This document shows positions 27,194 through 36,397 of a DNA stretch of 64,000 nt, piece after piece. The DNA lies in assembly GCF_027213715.1 (NCBI RefSeq), contig NZ_JAPWGM010000001.1, positions 1,178,001 through 1,242,000 of the forward strand. The letters run 5' to 3'. The stretch is from Pedobacter punctiformis. GTDB lineage: Bacteria > Bacteroidota > Bacteroidia > Sphingobacteriales > Sphingobacteriaceae. A program made the translations under genes and the position numbers. Within the stretch, counting starts at the first letter, position 1. Every line of letters begins with the position of its first letter. Below the pieces are notes generated by a model. That model searched no databases. It worked only from the letters and a program-made list of their open reading frames with translations, and had not been told where the DNA came from.

Positions 27194-28180
27194 TTACAAA
27201 CTTCCTGTAAGCGCAACTAAAAATTCGGTCGCAATTTCAATATGCGGAATGTGTCCGCAGGCTTCGAATTCCACAATTTTAGCCCCCGGAATTTTAGCGG
27301 CAGTTTGCTTGCCCAAAAGTTTATACTGACCATGCAACGCCTGCTGATCTGGTGTTAATAAGCCCTTTCCTACAATTGTTTTATCTTCTTTTCCAATAAA
27401 TAAAACGGTTGGTACTTTCAAATTCTGAAATTCATAAACAACAGGTTGTTCGTAAATCATGGTAAAAGTTGAAGCCGCCACTCTGGCCCATCTTGGATAA
27501 TCGGCACTAAAAGTAACGCCGGCAGCTACATCAACCAAACTTTCATATTCAGGTTTCCATAAAGTGAAATAAGAACTCTGATAATATTTACGAACGCTTT
27601 CTGCGGTTGTTTTTAGCTCGTTTTGGTATTGTTGGTCTGTAGTAATGTAGGGAACAAAGGTTTTGTAATCTTCTAACCCAATCGGGTTTTCCAGTAACAG
27701 TTTTTCGGTCTTTTCCGGATACATTAAAGCAAAACGCGTAGCTAGCATTCCGCCCATGCTATGGCCTAAAACTGAAGCTTTTTGAATGCCCAATGTATCC
27801 AATAATTTTTTATTCCATGTGGCCATTTGATGAAAGCTGTAGTGAATAAATGGTTTCGATGATTTTCCAAAACCGATCTGATCCGGCGCAATAACCCTGA
27901 AACCATTTGCCGTTAATGCTTTAATTACATTCCCCCAGTAGTATCCGCCAAAATTTTTACCATGAAATAAGATCACTGTACGCCCATTTGCCGCAATAGT
28001 GGGAGCAATATCCATATAAGCCATTTTAATATCCTGCCCTTCTGTATTAACGGGTAAATATTTAACCGGGTAAGGATATTTAACGTTTTCGAGTGTAATA
28101 GACAGCGTATCAGTTTTTTGTGCTTTGGTATAATGGAAAATCGTCAGAAAAATGGCCATCAGAACGAAAAATCTCTTCAT
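27194..28180 (-). CDS. Secreted alpha/beta-hydrolase
   Basis: 328 aa. Signal peptide ends near residue 20 (TKAQ). The fold is clear: oxyanion segment LFHGKNFGGYYWG, nucleophile elbow GHSMGG near residue 140, acid in FIGKEDKTIVGK and base His in EACGHIPHIE. The sequence FRVIAPDQIGFGKSSKP is typical of the alpha/beta-hydrolase group that includes haloalkane dehalogenase-like and ester-cleaving enzymes. Substrate not predictable. It is transcribed away from hutH and converges with the DUF6263-like gene with no obvious terminator between them. Confidence 0.87.
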   Translation of the reverse strand: MKRFFVLMAIFLTIFHYTKAQKTDTLSITLENVKYPYPVKYLPVNTEGQDIKMAYMDIAPTIAANGRTVILFHGKNFGGYYWGNVIKALTANGFRVIAPDQIGFGKSSKPFIHYSFHQMATWNKKLLDTLGIQKASVLGHSMGGMLATRFALMYPEKTEKLLLENPIGLEDYKTFVPYITTDQQYQNELKTTAESVRKYYQSSYFTLWKPEYESLVDVAAGVTFSADYPRWARVAASTFTMIYEQPVVYEFQNLKVPTVLFIGKEDKTIVGKGLLTPDQQALHGQYKLLGKQTAAKIPGAKIVEFEACGHIPHIEIATEFLVALTGSL

Positions 28181-28240
28181 GTTTTTTATAATTTATATGT
28201 AATAACGAAAGCGAACCGGCCTAATTTAAGACTTAATTTA

Positions 28241-28248
28241 TATTTTTG
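28241..28248 (+). promoter_or_regulatory. Bacteroidota -7 box for hutH
   Basis: TATTTTTG, perfect TAnnTTTG, 23 nt before the hutH ATG. No obvious -33 element or operator. Confidence 0.5.
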
Positions 28249-28271
28249 ACCAACCAAATAGACTAAAAATC

Positions 28272-29771
28272 ATGCCTGTATTTTACCTTGGAGAATCCCT
28301 TTTAACCCTAAATTCTCTTTCCGAAATTATTTCAGAAGCCCAAACTATAGCTTTAAGCCGGGAAGCAATTGAACGGATTGAGAAATGCAGAAATTACCTT
28401 GATGATAAATTAAAGCATCATAAGGAGCCTATTTATGGCATAAATACTGGTTTTGGTTATCTTCAGCACATCAAAGTAGAGGAAGAAAACCTAACAAAAT
28501 TACAGCATAATCTTTTACTCTCGCACGCATGTGGAACAGGCGAAGAGGTTCCGGCCGACATTGTAAAGTTAATGTTGCTTTTAAAAATCCAATCCTTAAG
28601 TTACGGTTTCTCTGCCGTTGCCCTAAGCACAGTACAAAGGTTAGTCGACTTTTATAACCACGGTATTTTGCCTGTGGTTTATACCCAGGGATCTTTAGGC
28701 GCTTCAGGCGATTTAGCGCCGTTGGCTCATTTGGCATTACCACTTATTGGCCAGGGAGAAGTTTTTTACGAAGGCCAAAAAATAAGTACCGTTGCATTAT
28801 ATCAAAAATTAAACTGGCAGGTGCTTTCGCTGCAATCAAAAGAAGGGTTAGCGTTAATTAATGGTACTCAATTTATGAGCGCTTATGGCATTTATATTCT
28901 TTTAAAAACACAAAACTTAAGCAAATGGGCAGATGCGGTCGCAGCAATCTCTATTGATGCCTTTGATTGCAGAATTGATCCTTTTCATGAGCTTAGTCAT
29001 CAAATAAGACCACATAAAGGTCAAATTGAAACCGCTGCGAATATTAGTAAATGGTTACAGGGAAGTGAACTTATTCAAAAAGAAGGTAAACAAACCCAGG
29101 ACCCTTATTCGTTCCGCTGCGTGCCTCAGGTACATGGTGCCAGTAAAGACAGTATAGCTTACATCACTACGGTTTTTGAAACTGAAATTAACTCCGTTAC
29201 AGATAATCCAAATGTTTTTCCGGATGAAGACCGGATTATATCGGCTGGAAATTTTCATGGTCAACCTTTAGCTTTAAGTTTAGATTTTCTATGCATTGCC
29301 CTGGCAGAGCTGGGTTCAATTTCTGAACGCAGGGTGTTCCAGTTAATTTCCGGACAACGCGGTTTGCCTCCCTTTCTGGTTAAAGATGCCGGTTTAAATT
29401 CGGGTTTAATGATTGCCCAATATACGGCTGCATCCATTGTGAGTGAAAATAAACAGCTTTGTACACCATCATCTGTGGATAGTATTGTAAGCAGCAACGG
29501 ACAGGAAGATCATGTAAGTATGGGGGCAAATGGAGCTACGAAATGCCTTAGAGTGGTTCGCAATCTTGAAAATATTTTAGCCATTGAATTATTAACGGCA
29601 GCACAAGCTTTAGATTTGCGCAGACCTTTAAGATCATCTGCTGCAATTGAGAAAATAATGTCAGCCTACAGAGAAAAAGTAAACTTTAATGAGGCCGACA
29701 GAATATTATCTGTTGATATCCGGGCCTCTGCGGAGTTTATGAAAACCACTCCACTTAAATTAGTTTTATAA
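28272..29771 (+). CDS. hutH: Histidine ammonia-lyase
   Basis: 499 aa, normal length. It removes ammonia from L-histidine to give urocanate. The A144-S145-G146 triad in GSLGASGDLAPL cyclises into the MIO prosthetic group. Active-site Y55 lies in PIYGINTGFG, and the later SSNGQEDHVSMG and QYTAASIVSEN segments match HAL rather than PAL or TAL. The next step, urocanate hydratase, is encoded 4.2 kb downstream on the same strand, with three unrelated genes between. hutI is not in the window. Confidence 0.95.
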   Translation: MPVFYLGESLLTLNSLSEIISEAQTIALSREAIERIEKCRNYLDDKLKHHKEPIYGINTGFGYLQHIKVEEENLTKLQHNLLLSHACGTGEEVPADIVKLMLLLKIQSLSYGFSAVALSTVQRLVDFYNHGILPVVYTQGSLGASGDLAPLAHLALPLIGQGEVFYEGQKISTVALYQKLNWQVLSLQSKEGLALINGTQFMSAYGIYILLKTQNLSKWADAVAAISIDAFDCRIDPFHELSHQIRPHKGQIETAANISKWLQGSELIQKEGKQTQDPYSFRCVPQVHGASKDSIAYITTVFETEINSVTDNPNVFPDEDRIISAGNFHGQPLALSLDFLCIALAELGSISERRVFQLISGQRGLPPFLVKDAGLNSGLMIAQYTAASIVSENKQLCTPSSVDSIVSSNGQEDHVSMGANGATKCLRVVRNLENILAIELLTAAQALDLRRPLRSSAAIEKIMSAYREKVNFNEADRILSVDIRASAEFMKTTPLKLVL

Positions 29772-29892
29772 CACTTCTGTAAATAAGATACGGGCTTAAT
29801 TTCTTTGGCCCTTTTTTTGGTATAACGGTGATTGAAAACCGGAGGCATCAGCTCCCAGTTGATTGATATTGCATTTTTATCAGGATTGTTGG

Positions 29893-29913
29893 CCTGCCAC
29901 TTGCCAAAGCAGG
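29893..29913. repeat. Small inverted repeat in the hutH-OYE spacer
   Basis: CCTGC (29893-29897) and GCAGG (29909-29913), inside a GC-richer island of an otherwise AT-rich spacer. It resembles small dispersed intergenic elements of this group, but a single short copy is weak evidence. A T-rich stretch near 29811 follows GGCCC without a paired arm. Confidence 0.25.
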
Positions 29914-29954
29914 TAGGTCTCGGATTAACTTATTAAAAGATCATTGTAAATAAT

Positions 29955-31037
29955 ATGTCGAAACTATTTTCTCCTTTAACCATAAAGGATGTGACGTTTA
30001 AAAATCGTTTGGTTATTTCTCCAATGTGCCAGTATTCGGCTATAGATGGTTTTGCCAACGACTGGCATTTGGTTCATCTTGGAAGCCGTGCAATTGGTGG
30101 AGCCGGGTTAATTATTCAGGAAGCCTCTGCCGTTACTGAAGATGGAAGAATTACTTACGCGGATTTAGGTATCTGGAAAGATGAGCACATTGAAAAACTA
30201 AAACAAATCGTGTCTTTTATCCATCAAAATGGAGCAATTGCGGGTATTCAGCTGGCACACGCTGGTAGAAAGGCCAGTTGTGAAGTACCGTGGAAAGGCG
30301 GCGAACAAATTGCCGAAGGACCAAATAGCTGGAAACCAGTTGGGCCATCTCCTGTACCGTTTAAAGAAGGACAGGTTTTGCCTCATGAACTAAGCATTGC
30401 CGAAATCCAGCAAATTGTGATGGCTTTTAGAGCTGCAGCTAAACGTGCTGTAGATGCAGGTTACAAAGTTGTCGAAATTCATGCCGCACATGGTTATTTA
30501 CTGCACGAGTTTTTTAGTCCGGTAAGTAATAAACGAACAGATGTTTATGGCGGAAGTTTCGAAAACCGTATTCGCCTGGTCATTGATGTAGTAGAAGCGG
30601 TGCAATCTGTATGGCCTGAAAATTTACCGCTTTTTGTTCGTATTTCTGCTACTGAGTGGACTGAAGGTGGCTGGACCGAAGAAGATTCTGTTCAATTGGC
30701 TGCGGTTTTAAAAGACAGGGGTGTTGATCTTATCGATACTTCATCCGGTGGTAATGTATTCAATGCTGTAATTCCGGCAGGACCGAATTATCAGGTTCCA
30801 TTTGCTGATAAAATCAGAAATGAAATTGGAATTTTAACCGGAGCAGTAGGTATAATTGTTGAGGCGCAGCAGGCAGAAGAAATATTAGAGCAAGGCAAAG
30901 CTGATTTAATTTTTATAGCACGAGAATCTTTACGGGATGCTTATTTTCCAAATCATGCCGCACAGATTTTGGGCGATGATACCGAATGGCCGGATCAATA
31001 CATTCGGGCAAAAAGAGAGGTTTTTAAGAAGCCGTAA
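29955..31037 (+). CDS. Old yellow enzyme, YqjM/NamA class (NADPH:flavin ene-reductase)
   Basis: 360 aa TIM-barrel FMN enzyme. Diagnostic residues of the YqjM ('thermophilic-like') subgroup are C25 in SPMCQYS, H176 and H179 in EIHAAHGYL (substrate-binding pair), and the barrel motif FSPVSNKRTDVYGGSFENR. These proteins reduce activated C=C bonds of enones and other electrophiles using NADPH. The physiological substrate is unknown. It is placed between hutH and a TonB receptor without an obvious pathway link and is closed by a bidirectional terminator. Confidence 0.93.
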   Translation: MSKLFSPLTIKDVTFKNRLVISPMCQYSAIDGFANDWHLVHLGSRAIGGAGLIIQEASAVTEDGRITYADLGIWKDEHIEKLKQIVSFIHQNGAIAGIQLAHAGRKASCEVPWKGGEQIAEGPNSWKPVGPSPVPFKEGQVLPHELSIAEIQQIVMAFRAAAKRAVDAGYKVVEIHAAHGYLLHEFFSPVSNKRTDVYGGSFENRIRLVIDVVEAVQSVWPENLPLFVRISATEWTEGGWTEEDSVQLAAVLKDRGVDLIDTSSGGNVFNAVIPAGPNYQVPFADKIRNEIGILTGAVGIIVEAQQAEEILEQGKADLIFIARESLRDAYFPNHAAQILGDDTEWPDQYIRAKREVFKKP

Positions 31038-31127
31038 TAATAAACTAACCTATTTTAAAGGAGCCTTGTTTCTGAACCATAGAATACGGGTTTAATTGTA
31101 CAATTGTTGAATAAGAAAAAGATAGTC

Positions 31128-31159
31128 AAAAAAACCGGTGTTAAATGCACCGGTTTTTT
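31128..31159. terminator. Bidirectional terminator between the OYE gene and the TonB receptor gene
   Basis: AAAAAAACCGGTG pairs with CACCGGTTTTTT, loop TTAAATG. It serves the two converging genes. Confidence 0.88.
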
Positions 31160-31178
31160 ATTAAAATGATTTCCTCGT

Positions 31179-33497
31179 TTATTTTACCAGGGTAAATGGG
31201 ATGTATAGGCCAAAAGTAATGTTTCTTCCAGTATTATAAACACCTAAGTTTGGGTTTTCTGAATCAAACCTGCCGGGTTTAAATCTGCTTAAAGCATCGT
31301 AGTATTTCTGATTTAACAAGTTATTAGCCGATACGGATAGCTTAATTGGTTGTTTACCTAAATTAAAGCTAGCGCCAATGCCTGCATTTAATAAAGTATA
31401 ACCGCTTGTTTTGGTTTCAAACTCTTCATCAATACGATTTTGTTTAAAAGCAGAGTTAATGCCAACCGATAAATATGCATCGTTTGTTCCTTTTAGCTTA
31501 GGCTCAAAACGCAATTCGTTTCTTAAGCTTGCTGCCGGAATAAAAGATAGTGGTTTATCTAAGGACATATTTTGTGCATGCACATAACCAAAAGTGTTTT
31601 CAAAGTGGATAAAAGGAACCGGATGGATGGTTAAACTGGCTTCGGCACCGTAAAGATTAGCATTTACTTGCCCATAGTGATATACATTAAATTGGTCTCC
31701 ATCTACTGATTTTACTTCTCCGTTGTTTGAAGCATAAATGTAATTGTTGATATAATTATTGTAAACACTGGCGCTTGCACTTACTATTTTACCTTCATAC
31801 TCTAAAGCAGCATCAATTTGATAGCTACGCTCCGGGTTTAGGTTAGGATTACCAACTTCATAACGGAAAGTACCTTCATGCACACCATTAGAGCCTAATT
31901 CGGCTGGGTTTGGTGCACGGAATGCCGAACCTGCATTGGCTTTGAAGTTCCATTCATCGTTAAACTGGTGAGTAAAGCCTAAAGCACCACTCACATTAGA
32001 AAATTTGTTTTCAAAAGGGGCAAATCTTTCTTCGCCTTCATCTTCATCCAATAATTGTTTTCCATTGTTTTTGCGAAAATCGTAACGGGCACCTAAACTG
32101 AACGTATTATTATCCCAGTTCTTTTTAGCATAAGCAAATACACCAATTCCATAAGTATCGTAAGCGGGAACTAAAAACTCAGTTCCTTTGTTTTGACTAT
32201 GTCCGGCATCTGCGCTCACCCCAAAAACAGGTTGCCATCCATTCACTTCGTGGATGAAATATTTTAAATCTGCATTGTAGGTTTTAAGGTCGAAAAATAA
32301 AGCCGGGTCTGGTCCGTCTAATTCCCGACGCTGGTTTTGCTGATAGCCAAAATCTGCCTTTAAGTTGCCGTTTCCTAAAATAAAATTGTTATTTAGAGCA
32401 ATTTTAAAATGTCTGATGTCCTGACGGGGATATTCCAGATCGCGATTTTTATAGTCGGCATTGGTAAAGGGATTTCCATCTTCCGTAACAAAATTTCCGT
32501 TTTCATCCAGATTCGGTTCATAAAAACCAATGTTGTTTCTAAAATTTGATACGTTTAAATGTGTATAACCCCAGCTTTTATTTAAACCTATCATTCCACT
32601 TAAATCAGTCTCGTTAAAGCCCGAGTTTGGGAAATAACCCGTTGGTGTTTTAAATGAATAAGCGTTTTTATAGGTGCCACGAGCTCTCCAGACAAAGCCA
32701 TTTTCATTACCATTCAACATTAAAGAGTTTGCAGTAAGGCCATTGTTTGTAGAGTAATTGGTGATGAATTCGCCTTTTATTTGCCCCTCTGGCGGGCTGC
32801 TTGGTTCTAATAAGTTAATTACGCCACCAAGTGCATCAGAGCCATACATTAATGAAGCGGCACCCCGCAAAACCTCCACCCGGTCTGATTTAAACTGATC
32901 AATTTCGATACCATGTTCATCGCCCCATTGCTGGCCCTGTTGTTTAATCCCATCGTCTAAAGTTACGATGCGGTTATAACCCAAACCTCTTATTACAGGT
33001 TTAGAAATAGAAGGACCAGTGGTAATTTGAGATACCCCCGGAATTTTGGTTAAGGCATCAATGAGGTTACTCGAAGGCGCTAAAAGCTGATCTTTGCCCA
33101 CAACTGCCGAAGAAGCACTATTCCGCTTACTGGTACTGCTGATTAAGCTACCTGTAATTACCACTTCTTTGGTTTCAATTGCAGTAGGCTGTAAAGAGAA
33201 GTCGAGACTTGATGTGGCCGCCAGATTAACAGTTTTGGTTGCCGTTTTATACCCGACATAATGTACTTCAACCAAATAAGTTCCTTTGGCAGGTAAGTTA
33301 CTTAAGATAAACTCGCCATTGTTATCCGTAACTGCGGTAACACGTAAATCAGGGATAAAAATGGTTGCGCCGGGTAAGGTTTGCTGATTGCTGGCATCAA
33401 CTACCTTACCCTTAATGTCTTTTAAAATTGCTGCAAAAGCAGTATTTGTAAATATTGTATATAGAATTACAAGGCCGATAAGCTGTAATTTTTTCAT
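31179..33497 (-). CDS. TonB-dependent receptor, probably for a metal or metal chelate
   Basis: 772 aa from the ATG at 33495-33497. The longer frame to 33593 has no signal peptide and is rejected. The signal peptide ends about residue 22. A carboxypeptidase-regulatory-like domain (about 25-105) is followed by the plug (about 120-225, with LIDALTKIPGVSQI and RVEVLRGAASLMYGSDALGGVINL) and a barrel ending TFGLYIPFTLV. The plug segment DDGIKQQGQQWGDEHGIEID resembles zinc and heme receptors of the ZnuD sort. A Cys/His-rich exported protein is encoded just upstream on the same strand, which supports a metal role. Substrate unproven. Confidence 0.88.
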   Translation of the reverse strand: MKKLQLIGLVILYTIFTNTAFAAILKDIKGKVVDASNQQTLPGATIFIPDLRVTAVTDNNGEFILSNLPAKGTYLVEVHYVGYKTATKTVNLAATSSLDFSLQPTAIETKEVVITGSLISSTSKRNSASSAVVGKDQLLAPSSNLIDALTKIPGVSQITTGPSISKPVIRGLGYNRIVTLDDGIKQQGQQWGDEHGIEIDQFKSDRVEVLRGAASLMYGSDALGGVINLLEPSSPPEGQIKGEFITNYSTNNGLTANSLMLNGNENGFVWRARGTYKNAYSFKTPTGYFPNSGFNETDLSGMIGLNKSWGYTHLNVSNFRNNIGFYEPNLDENGNFVTEDGNPFTNADYKNRDLEYPRQDIRHFKIALNNNFILGNGNLKADFGYQQNQRRELDGPDPALFFDLKTYNADLKYFIHEVNGWQPVFGVSADAGHSQNKGTEFLVPAYDTYGIGVFAYAKKNWDNNTFSLGARYDFRKNNGKQLLDEDEGEERFAPFENKFSNVSGALGFTHQFNDEWNFKANAGSAFRAPNPAELGSNGVHEGTFRYEVGNPNLNPERSYQIDAALEYEGKIVSASASVYNNYINNYIYASNNGEVKSVDGDQFNVYHYGQVNANLYGAEASLTIHPVPFIHFENTFGYVHAQNMSLDKPLSFIPAASLRNELRFEPKLKGTNDAYLSVGINSAFKQNRIDEEFETKTSGYTLLNAGIGASFNLGKQPIKLSVSANNLLNQKYYDALSRFKPGRFDSENPNLGVYNTGRNITFGLYIPFTLVK

Positions 33498-33620
33498 GTT
33501 GTTAATTTTTAAATGGAACGAAATAGCCTGAAAAATCCTGTTACAGAACAGAATACCACGGTATAACATTAATAAATACTGGAAAACAAACATCCTGAGT
33601 GTTTGTGAAGATTTAAAAAA

Positions 33621-33953
33621 TTAAACTAAAGGAGGGCCCCGTAAATTGGTTCTTTTTAATTCGGTATAAAGGCGTTGCAAAACCGGGTCGGTTTGTGCGA
33701 ATAATTTTGCCGAAAGAAAGATTTTATACAGGTGATGGGTTTGAACATAGTTTTTTTCAAAACCGGCATTACAAATTAAGCAGTTATCAGCATGTGCCTG
33801 AACGTGACTTAAGTGTTTGCAATTAATTTCTTTTGCTGCAGCCGGAACAGGTTCATGGTGATGAATCAGGTTCCAGGGTGTTAATGCAATAGCAAAAACA
33901 ACCAGCATAATAGCTGATAAATATTTTTTAATATGTTGTTTCTGCTTTTTCAA
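33621..33953 (-). CDS. Small exported Cys/His-rich protein upstream of the TonB receptor
   Basis: 110 aa, TTG start (33951-33953) placed 5 nt after a perfect TACTTTTG box. The N-terminus KKQKQHIKKY is positive and is followed by a hydrophobic signal or anchor helix (about 12-30). The exported part has HHHEP, CKHLSHVQAHADNCLIC and a later HH, a metal-binding composition. It ends in GPPLV. The downstream TonB receptor starts 123 nt later on the same strand, so the two may form one metal-uptake unit. I do not recognise a named family. Alternative in-frame ATG codons inside the helix would destroy the signal sequence. Confidence 0.65.
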   Translation of the reverse strand: MKKQKQHIKKYLSAIMLVVFAIALTPWNLIHHHEPVPAAAKEINCKHLSHVQAHADNCLICNAGFEKNYVQTHHLYKIFLSAKLFAQTDPVLQRLYTELKRTNLRGPPLV

Positions 33954-33958
33954 TAAGC

Positions 33959-33966
33959 CAAAAGTA
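33959..33966 (-). promoter_or_regulatory. -7 box for the Cys/His-rich gene
   Basis: Minus-strand TACTTTTG, a perfect TAnnTTTG ending 5 nt before the TTG start. It lies back-to-back with the hutU promoter box at 33987-33994. Confidence 0.5.
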
Positions 33967-33986
33967 GTAAATAGTATCCAAATATA

Positions 33987-33994
33987 TATCTTTG
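33987..33994 (+). promoter_or_regulatory. Bacteroidota -7 box for hutU
   Basis: TATCTTTG, perfect match, 27 nt before the hutU ATG. It contains the TTG (33992) that begins a rejected longer reading of the gene. Confidence 0.55.
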
Positions 33995-34021
33995 GAGCGT
34001 AACATTGCTTTTATAGTAAAT

Positions 34022-35686
34022 ATGACTACCTCTCTAACCAACGGTTTAAATTTAAACCAAAAACAAACACCAACAGGCTCAGCATTAAATTGCAAAGGCT
34101 GGATTCAGGAAGCCGCATTACGTATGTTGTTAAACAATTTAGATCCGGATGTGGCCGAAAGACCAGAGGATTTAATTGTTTATGGAGGTCGTGGTAAAGC
34201 CGCCCGAAATAAGGAATCATTAAGCTTAATTATAAAAGCACTTAAAGAATTAGAAGATAATGAAACGCTTCTGGTTCAATCGGGTAAACCGGTGGCGATA
34301 TTGCCTACACATAAAGATGCACCACGGGTTTTAATTTCAAATTCGCAGCTGGTTCCAAAATGGGCTACTCAAAAGCACTTTGATGAACTGGAAGATAAGG
34401 GGCTGATGATGTATGGCCAGATGACTGCCGGCTCGTGGATTTATATTGGTTCGCAGGGTATTGTGCAGGGAACTTACGAAACCTATGCGGCCCTGGCTAA
34501 AAAACACTTTAATGGCAGTTTAAAAGGCAAACTTAATGTTACTGCCGGTTTAGGTGGTATGGGAGGTGCACAGCCATTAGCCATAACCATGAATGAAGGT
34601 GTGTGTTTGGCGGCTGATGTAGAAGAATGGCGCATTCGTAAGCGACTGGAAACCCGTTATATTGATGAAATTATTTTTGATCTGGATGAAGCCATTGATA
34701 AAGCTTTAGCTTATAAAAAAGACGAAAAGGCAATATCTATCGGTGTGGTTTGTAATGCTGTAGAATTGCTGCAAAGATTGATTGACCGTGGCATAACGCC
34801 TGATACCTTAACGGATCAAACGTCTGCACACGATCCTTTAATCGGATATTTCCCTGAAGGATTAAGTGTTGATGAAGCTGCGGTTTTACGTAAAGACAAC
34901 CCGGAAGAATATGTGAAAAAATCTTATGCAACAATGGCCAGGCATGTAAGGCAAATGCTCGAATTGCAAAAAAGCGGTGCAATAACTTTCGATTATGGAA
35001 ATAATCTGCGTGGAAGAGCTTTAGAAGTTGGTGTAGAAAATGCCTTTGATTTCCCTGGCTTTGTACCTGCTTATATCCGTCCGTTATTTTGTGAGGGAAA
35101 AGGACCATTCAGATGGGCTGCTTTAAGTGGCGATCCGCAGGATATATATGAAACAGATAAATTGATTTTGGAACTTTTTCCTGAAAATGAAAGTTTGCAC
35201 CGCTGGATAAAAATGGCACAGGAGCGTATTGCTTTTCAGGGTTTGCCAGCCAGAATTTGCTGGTTAGGACAGGGTGAAAGAGAGAAGGCTGGTTTAGCTT
35301 TTAATAAACTGGTTGCAGAAGGTAAAGTAAAAGCACCAATTGTAATCGGTCGTGACCATTTGGATACAGGCTCTGTAGCTTCTCCAAATCGCGAAACGGA
35401 AGCCATGCTGGATGGATCTGATGCGGTAGCAGACTGGCCGGTTTTAAATGCACTGATTAATACCGCCGGAGGAGCCAGTTGGGTTTCCTTACACCATGGT
35501 GGTGGTGTTGGAATAGGATATTCTATTCATGCAGGTATGGTAATTGTTGCTGATGGAACAGATGAAGCAGCAGTTCGTTTAAAAAGAGTTTTGCATAATG
35601 ATCCTGCAATGGGCGTAATCCGTCATGCTGATGCAGGATACGATATCGCAAAAGATACCGCCCGTAAGTTTAGATTAGGGTTATAA
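34022..35686 (+). CDS. hutU: Urocanate hydratase
   Basis: 554 aa from ATG 34022. A TTG ten codons earlier overlaps the promoter box and is rejected. The enzyme adds water to urocanate using tightly bound NAD+ as an electrophile. Visible signatures are GGRGKAARN near residue 60, the NAD-binding glycine run [13 protein letters not shown] near 180, and [20 protein letters not shown] near 440. Length is typical. It catalyses the second step of histidine degradation after hutH (28272-29771). It starts 11 nt upstream of a TlpA gene, which is likely co-transcribed. Confidence 0.95.
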   Translation: MTTSLTNGLNLNQKQTPTGSALNCKGWIQEAALRMLLNNLDPDVAERPEDLIVYGGRGKAARNKESLSLIIKALKELEDNETLLVQSGKPVAILPTHKDAPRVLISNSQLVPKWATQKHFDELEDKGLMMYGQMTAGSWIYIGSQGIVQGTYETYAALAKKHFNGSLKGKLNVTAGLGGMGGAQPLAITMNEGVCLAADVEEWRIRKRLETRYIDEIIFDLDEAIDKALAYKKDEKAISIGVVCNAVELLQRLIDRGITPDTLTDQTSAHDPLIGYFPEGLSVDEAAVLRKDNPEEYVKKSYATMARHVRQMLELQKSGAITFDYGNNLRGRALEVGVENAFDFPGFVPAYIRPLFCEGKGPFRWAALSGDPQDIYETDKLILELFPENESLHRWIKMAQERIAFQGLPARICWLGQGEREKAGLAFNKLVAEGKVKAPIVIGRDHLDTGSVASPNRETEAMLDGSDAVADWPVLNALINTAGGASWVSLHHGGGVGIGYSIHAGMVIVADGTDEAAVRLKRVLHNDPAMGVIRHADAGYDIAKDTARKFRLGL

Positions 35687-35697
35687 TTAGTGAAAAA

Positions 35698-36267
35698 ATG
35701 AAATTTATAAAAAAGAACATCTTTAACACCTTAATTATTGTTTTACTGCTGGTGATTATTTTTGTGCCCGATGCAAAGGCACTATTAATTCAGGGCTTAA
35801 TGAAAGTGGGTTTTTATTCGCCAAAAATTGAAGAAACCAAAAAAAGCGCTGGCAATTTAAACGGAATCCGGTTTAAAAATACAAAAGGCGAAGTGGTAGA
35901 TTTAGGCGATTTAAAGGGTAAAGTTATCTTTTTAAATTTTTGGGCAACCTGGTGTCCGCCATGCAGGGCCGAAATGCCATCAATTAATAAACTGTATAGC
36001 CAGTTTAAAGACGATAAAAATGTTGTTTTCCTTTTTGCAGATGCTGATGGGGATTTGGCGAAATCATCGAAATTTATGCTTGATCGCAAATATGAATTGC
36101 CGGTTTATAAAATAGAAAGTGATATTCCGAAACAGATATTTGAGAGTTCTTTACCAACTACGGTAATCTTTGATAAGCAAGGTCGCTTATCTTTCCGCCA
36201 TGAAGGAGTAGCGGATTATTCCAATAAAAAGTTTGTCGATTTTTTAAATAAACTTAAAGGCATGTAA
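35698..36267 (+). CDS. TlpA-family thioredoxin-like protein (CPPC), membrane-anchored
   Basis: 189 aa. An N-terminal membrane helix (about 8-25) without a clear cleavage site is followed by a thioredoxin fold with C86-P-P-C89 in FWATWCPPCRAEMPSI and the cis-Pro turn SLPTTVIFDKQG. It should face the periplasm and reduce disulfides. The 11-nt gap to hutU suggests read-through transcription, although no link to histidine degradation is known. It is the second of three TlpA-type genes in the window. Confidence 0.85.
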   Translation: MKFIKKNIFNTLIIVLLLVIIFVPDAKALLIQGLMKVGFYSPKIEETKKSAGNLNGIRFKNTKGEVVDLGDLKGKVIFLNFWATWCPPCRAEMPSINKLYSQFKDDKNVVFLFADADGDLAKSSKFMLDRKYELPVYKIESDIPKQIFESSLPTTVIFDKQGRLSFRHEGVADYSNKKFVDFLNKLKGM

Positions 36268-36384
36268 CTTTCTGTGTTTCCTATCCAGCTTCAAATGAAG
36301 ACAGATAAAACAATCTGACGTAAGCCGCTCGAGATCAGGCGTCAAAAACTGATCAGTAAAACTGCTAAACCCATGGCTTTTTAC

Positions 36385-36392
36385 TACTTTTG
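36385..36392 (+). promoter_or_regulatory. -7 box 5 nt before the NdpA-like start
   Basis: TACTTTTG, perfect TAnnTTTG, then CCGCC and ATG. Same geometry as purD (CCGCT spacer); leaderless mRNA predicted. Confidence 0.5.
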
Positions 36393-36397
36393 CCGCC

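Noticed and set aside
33498..33593. N-terminal extension of the TonB receptor
   Set aside because: The signal peptide starts at the inner ATG (33497); the 32 extra residues have no export signal and cover AT-rich leader sequence.
33992..34021. TTG start of a longer urocanate hydratase
   Set aside because: The TTG is part of the perfect promoter box TATCTTTG; ATG 34022 fits the family.
34737..35108. Minus-strand ORF with His-rich sequence opposite hutU
   Set aside because: Antisense shadow of hutU; the His content comes from reverse reading of conserved codons.
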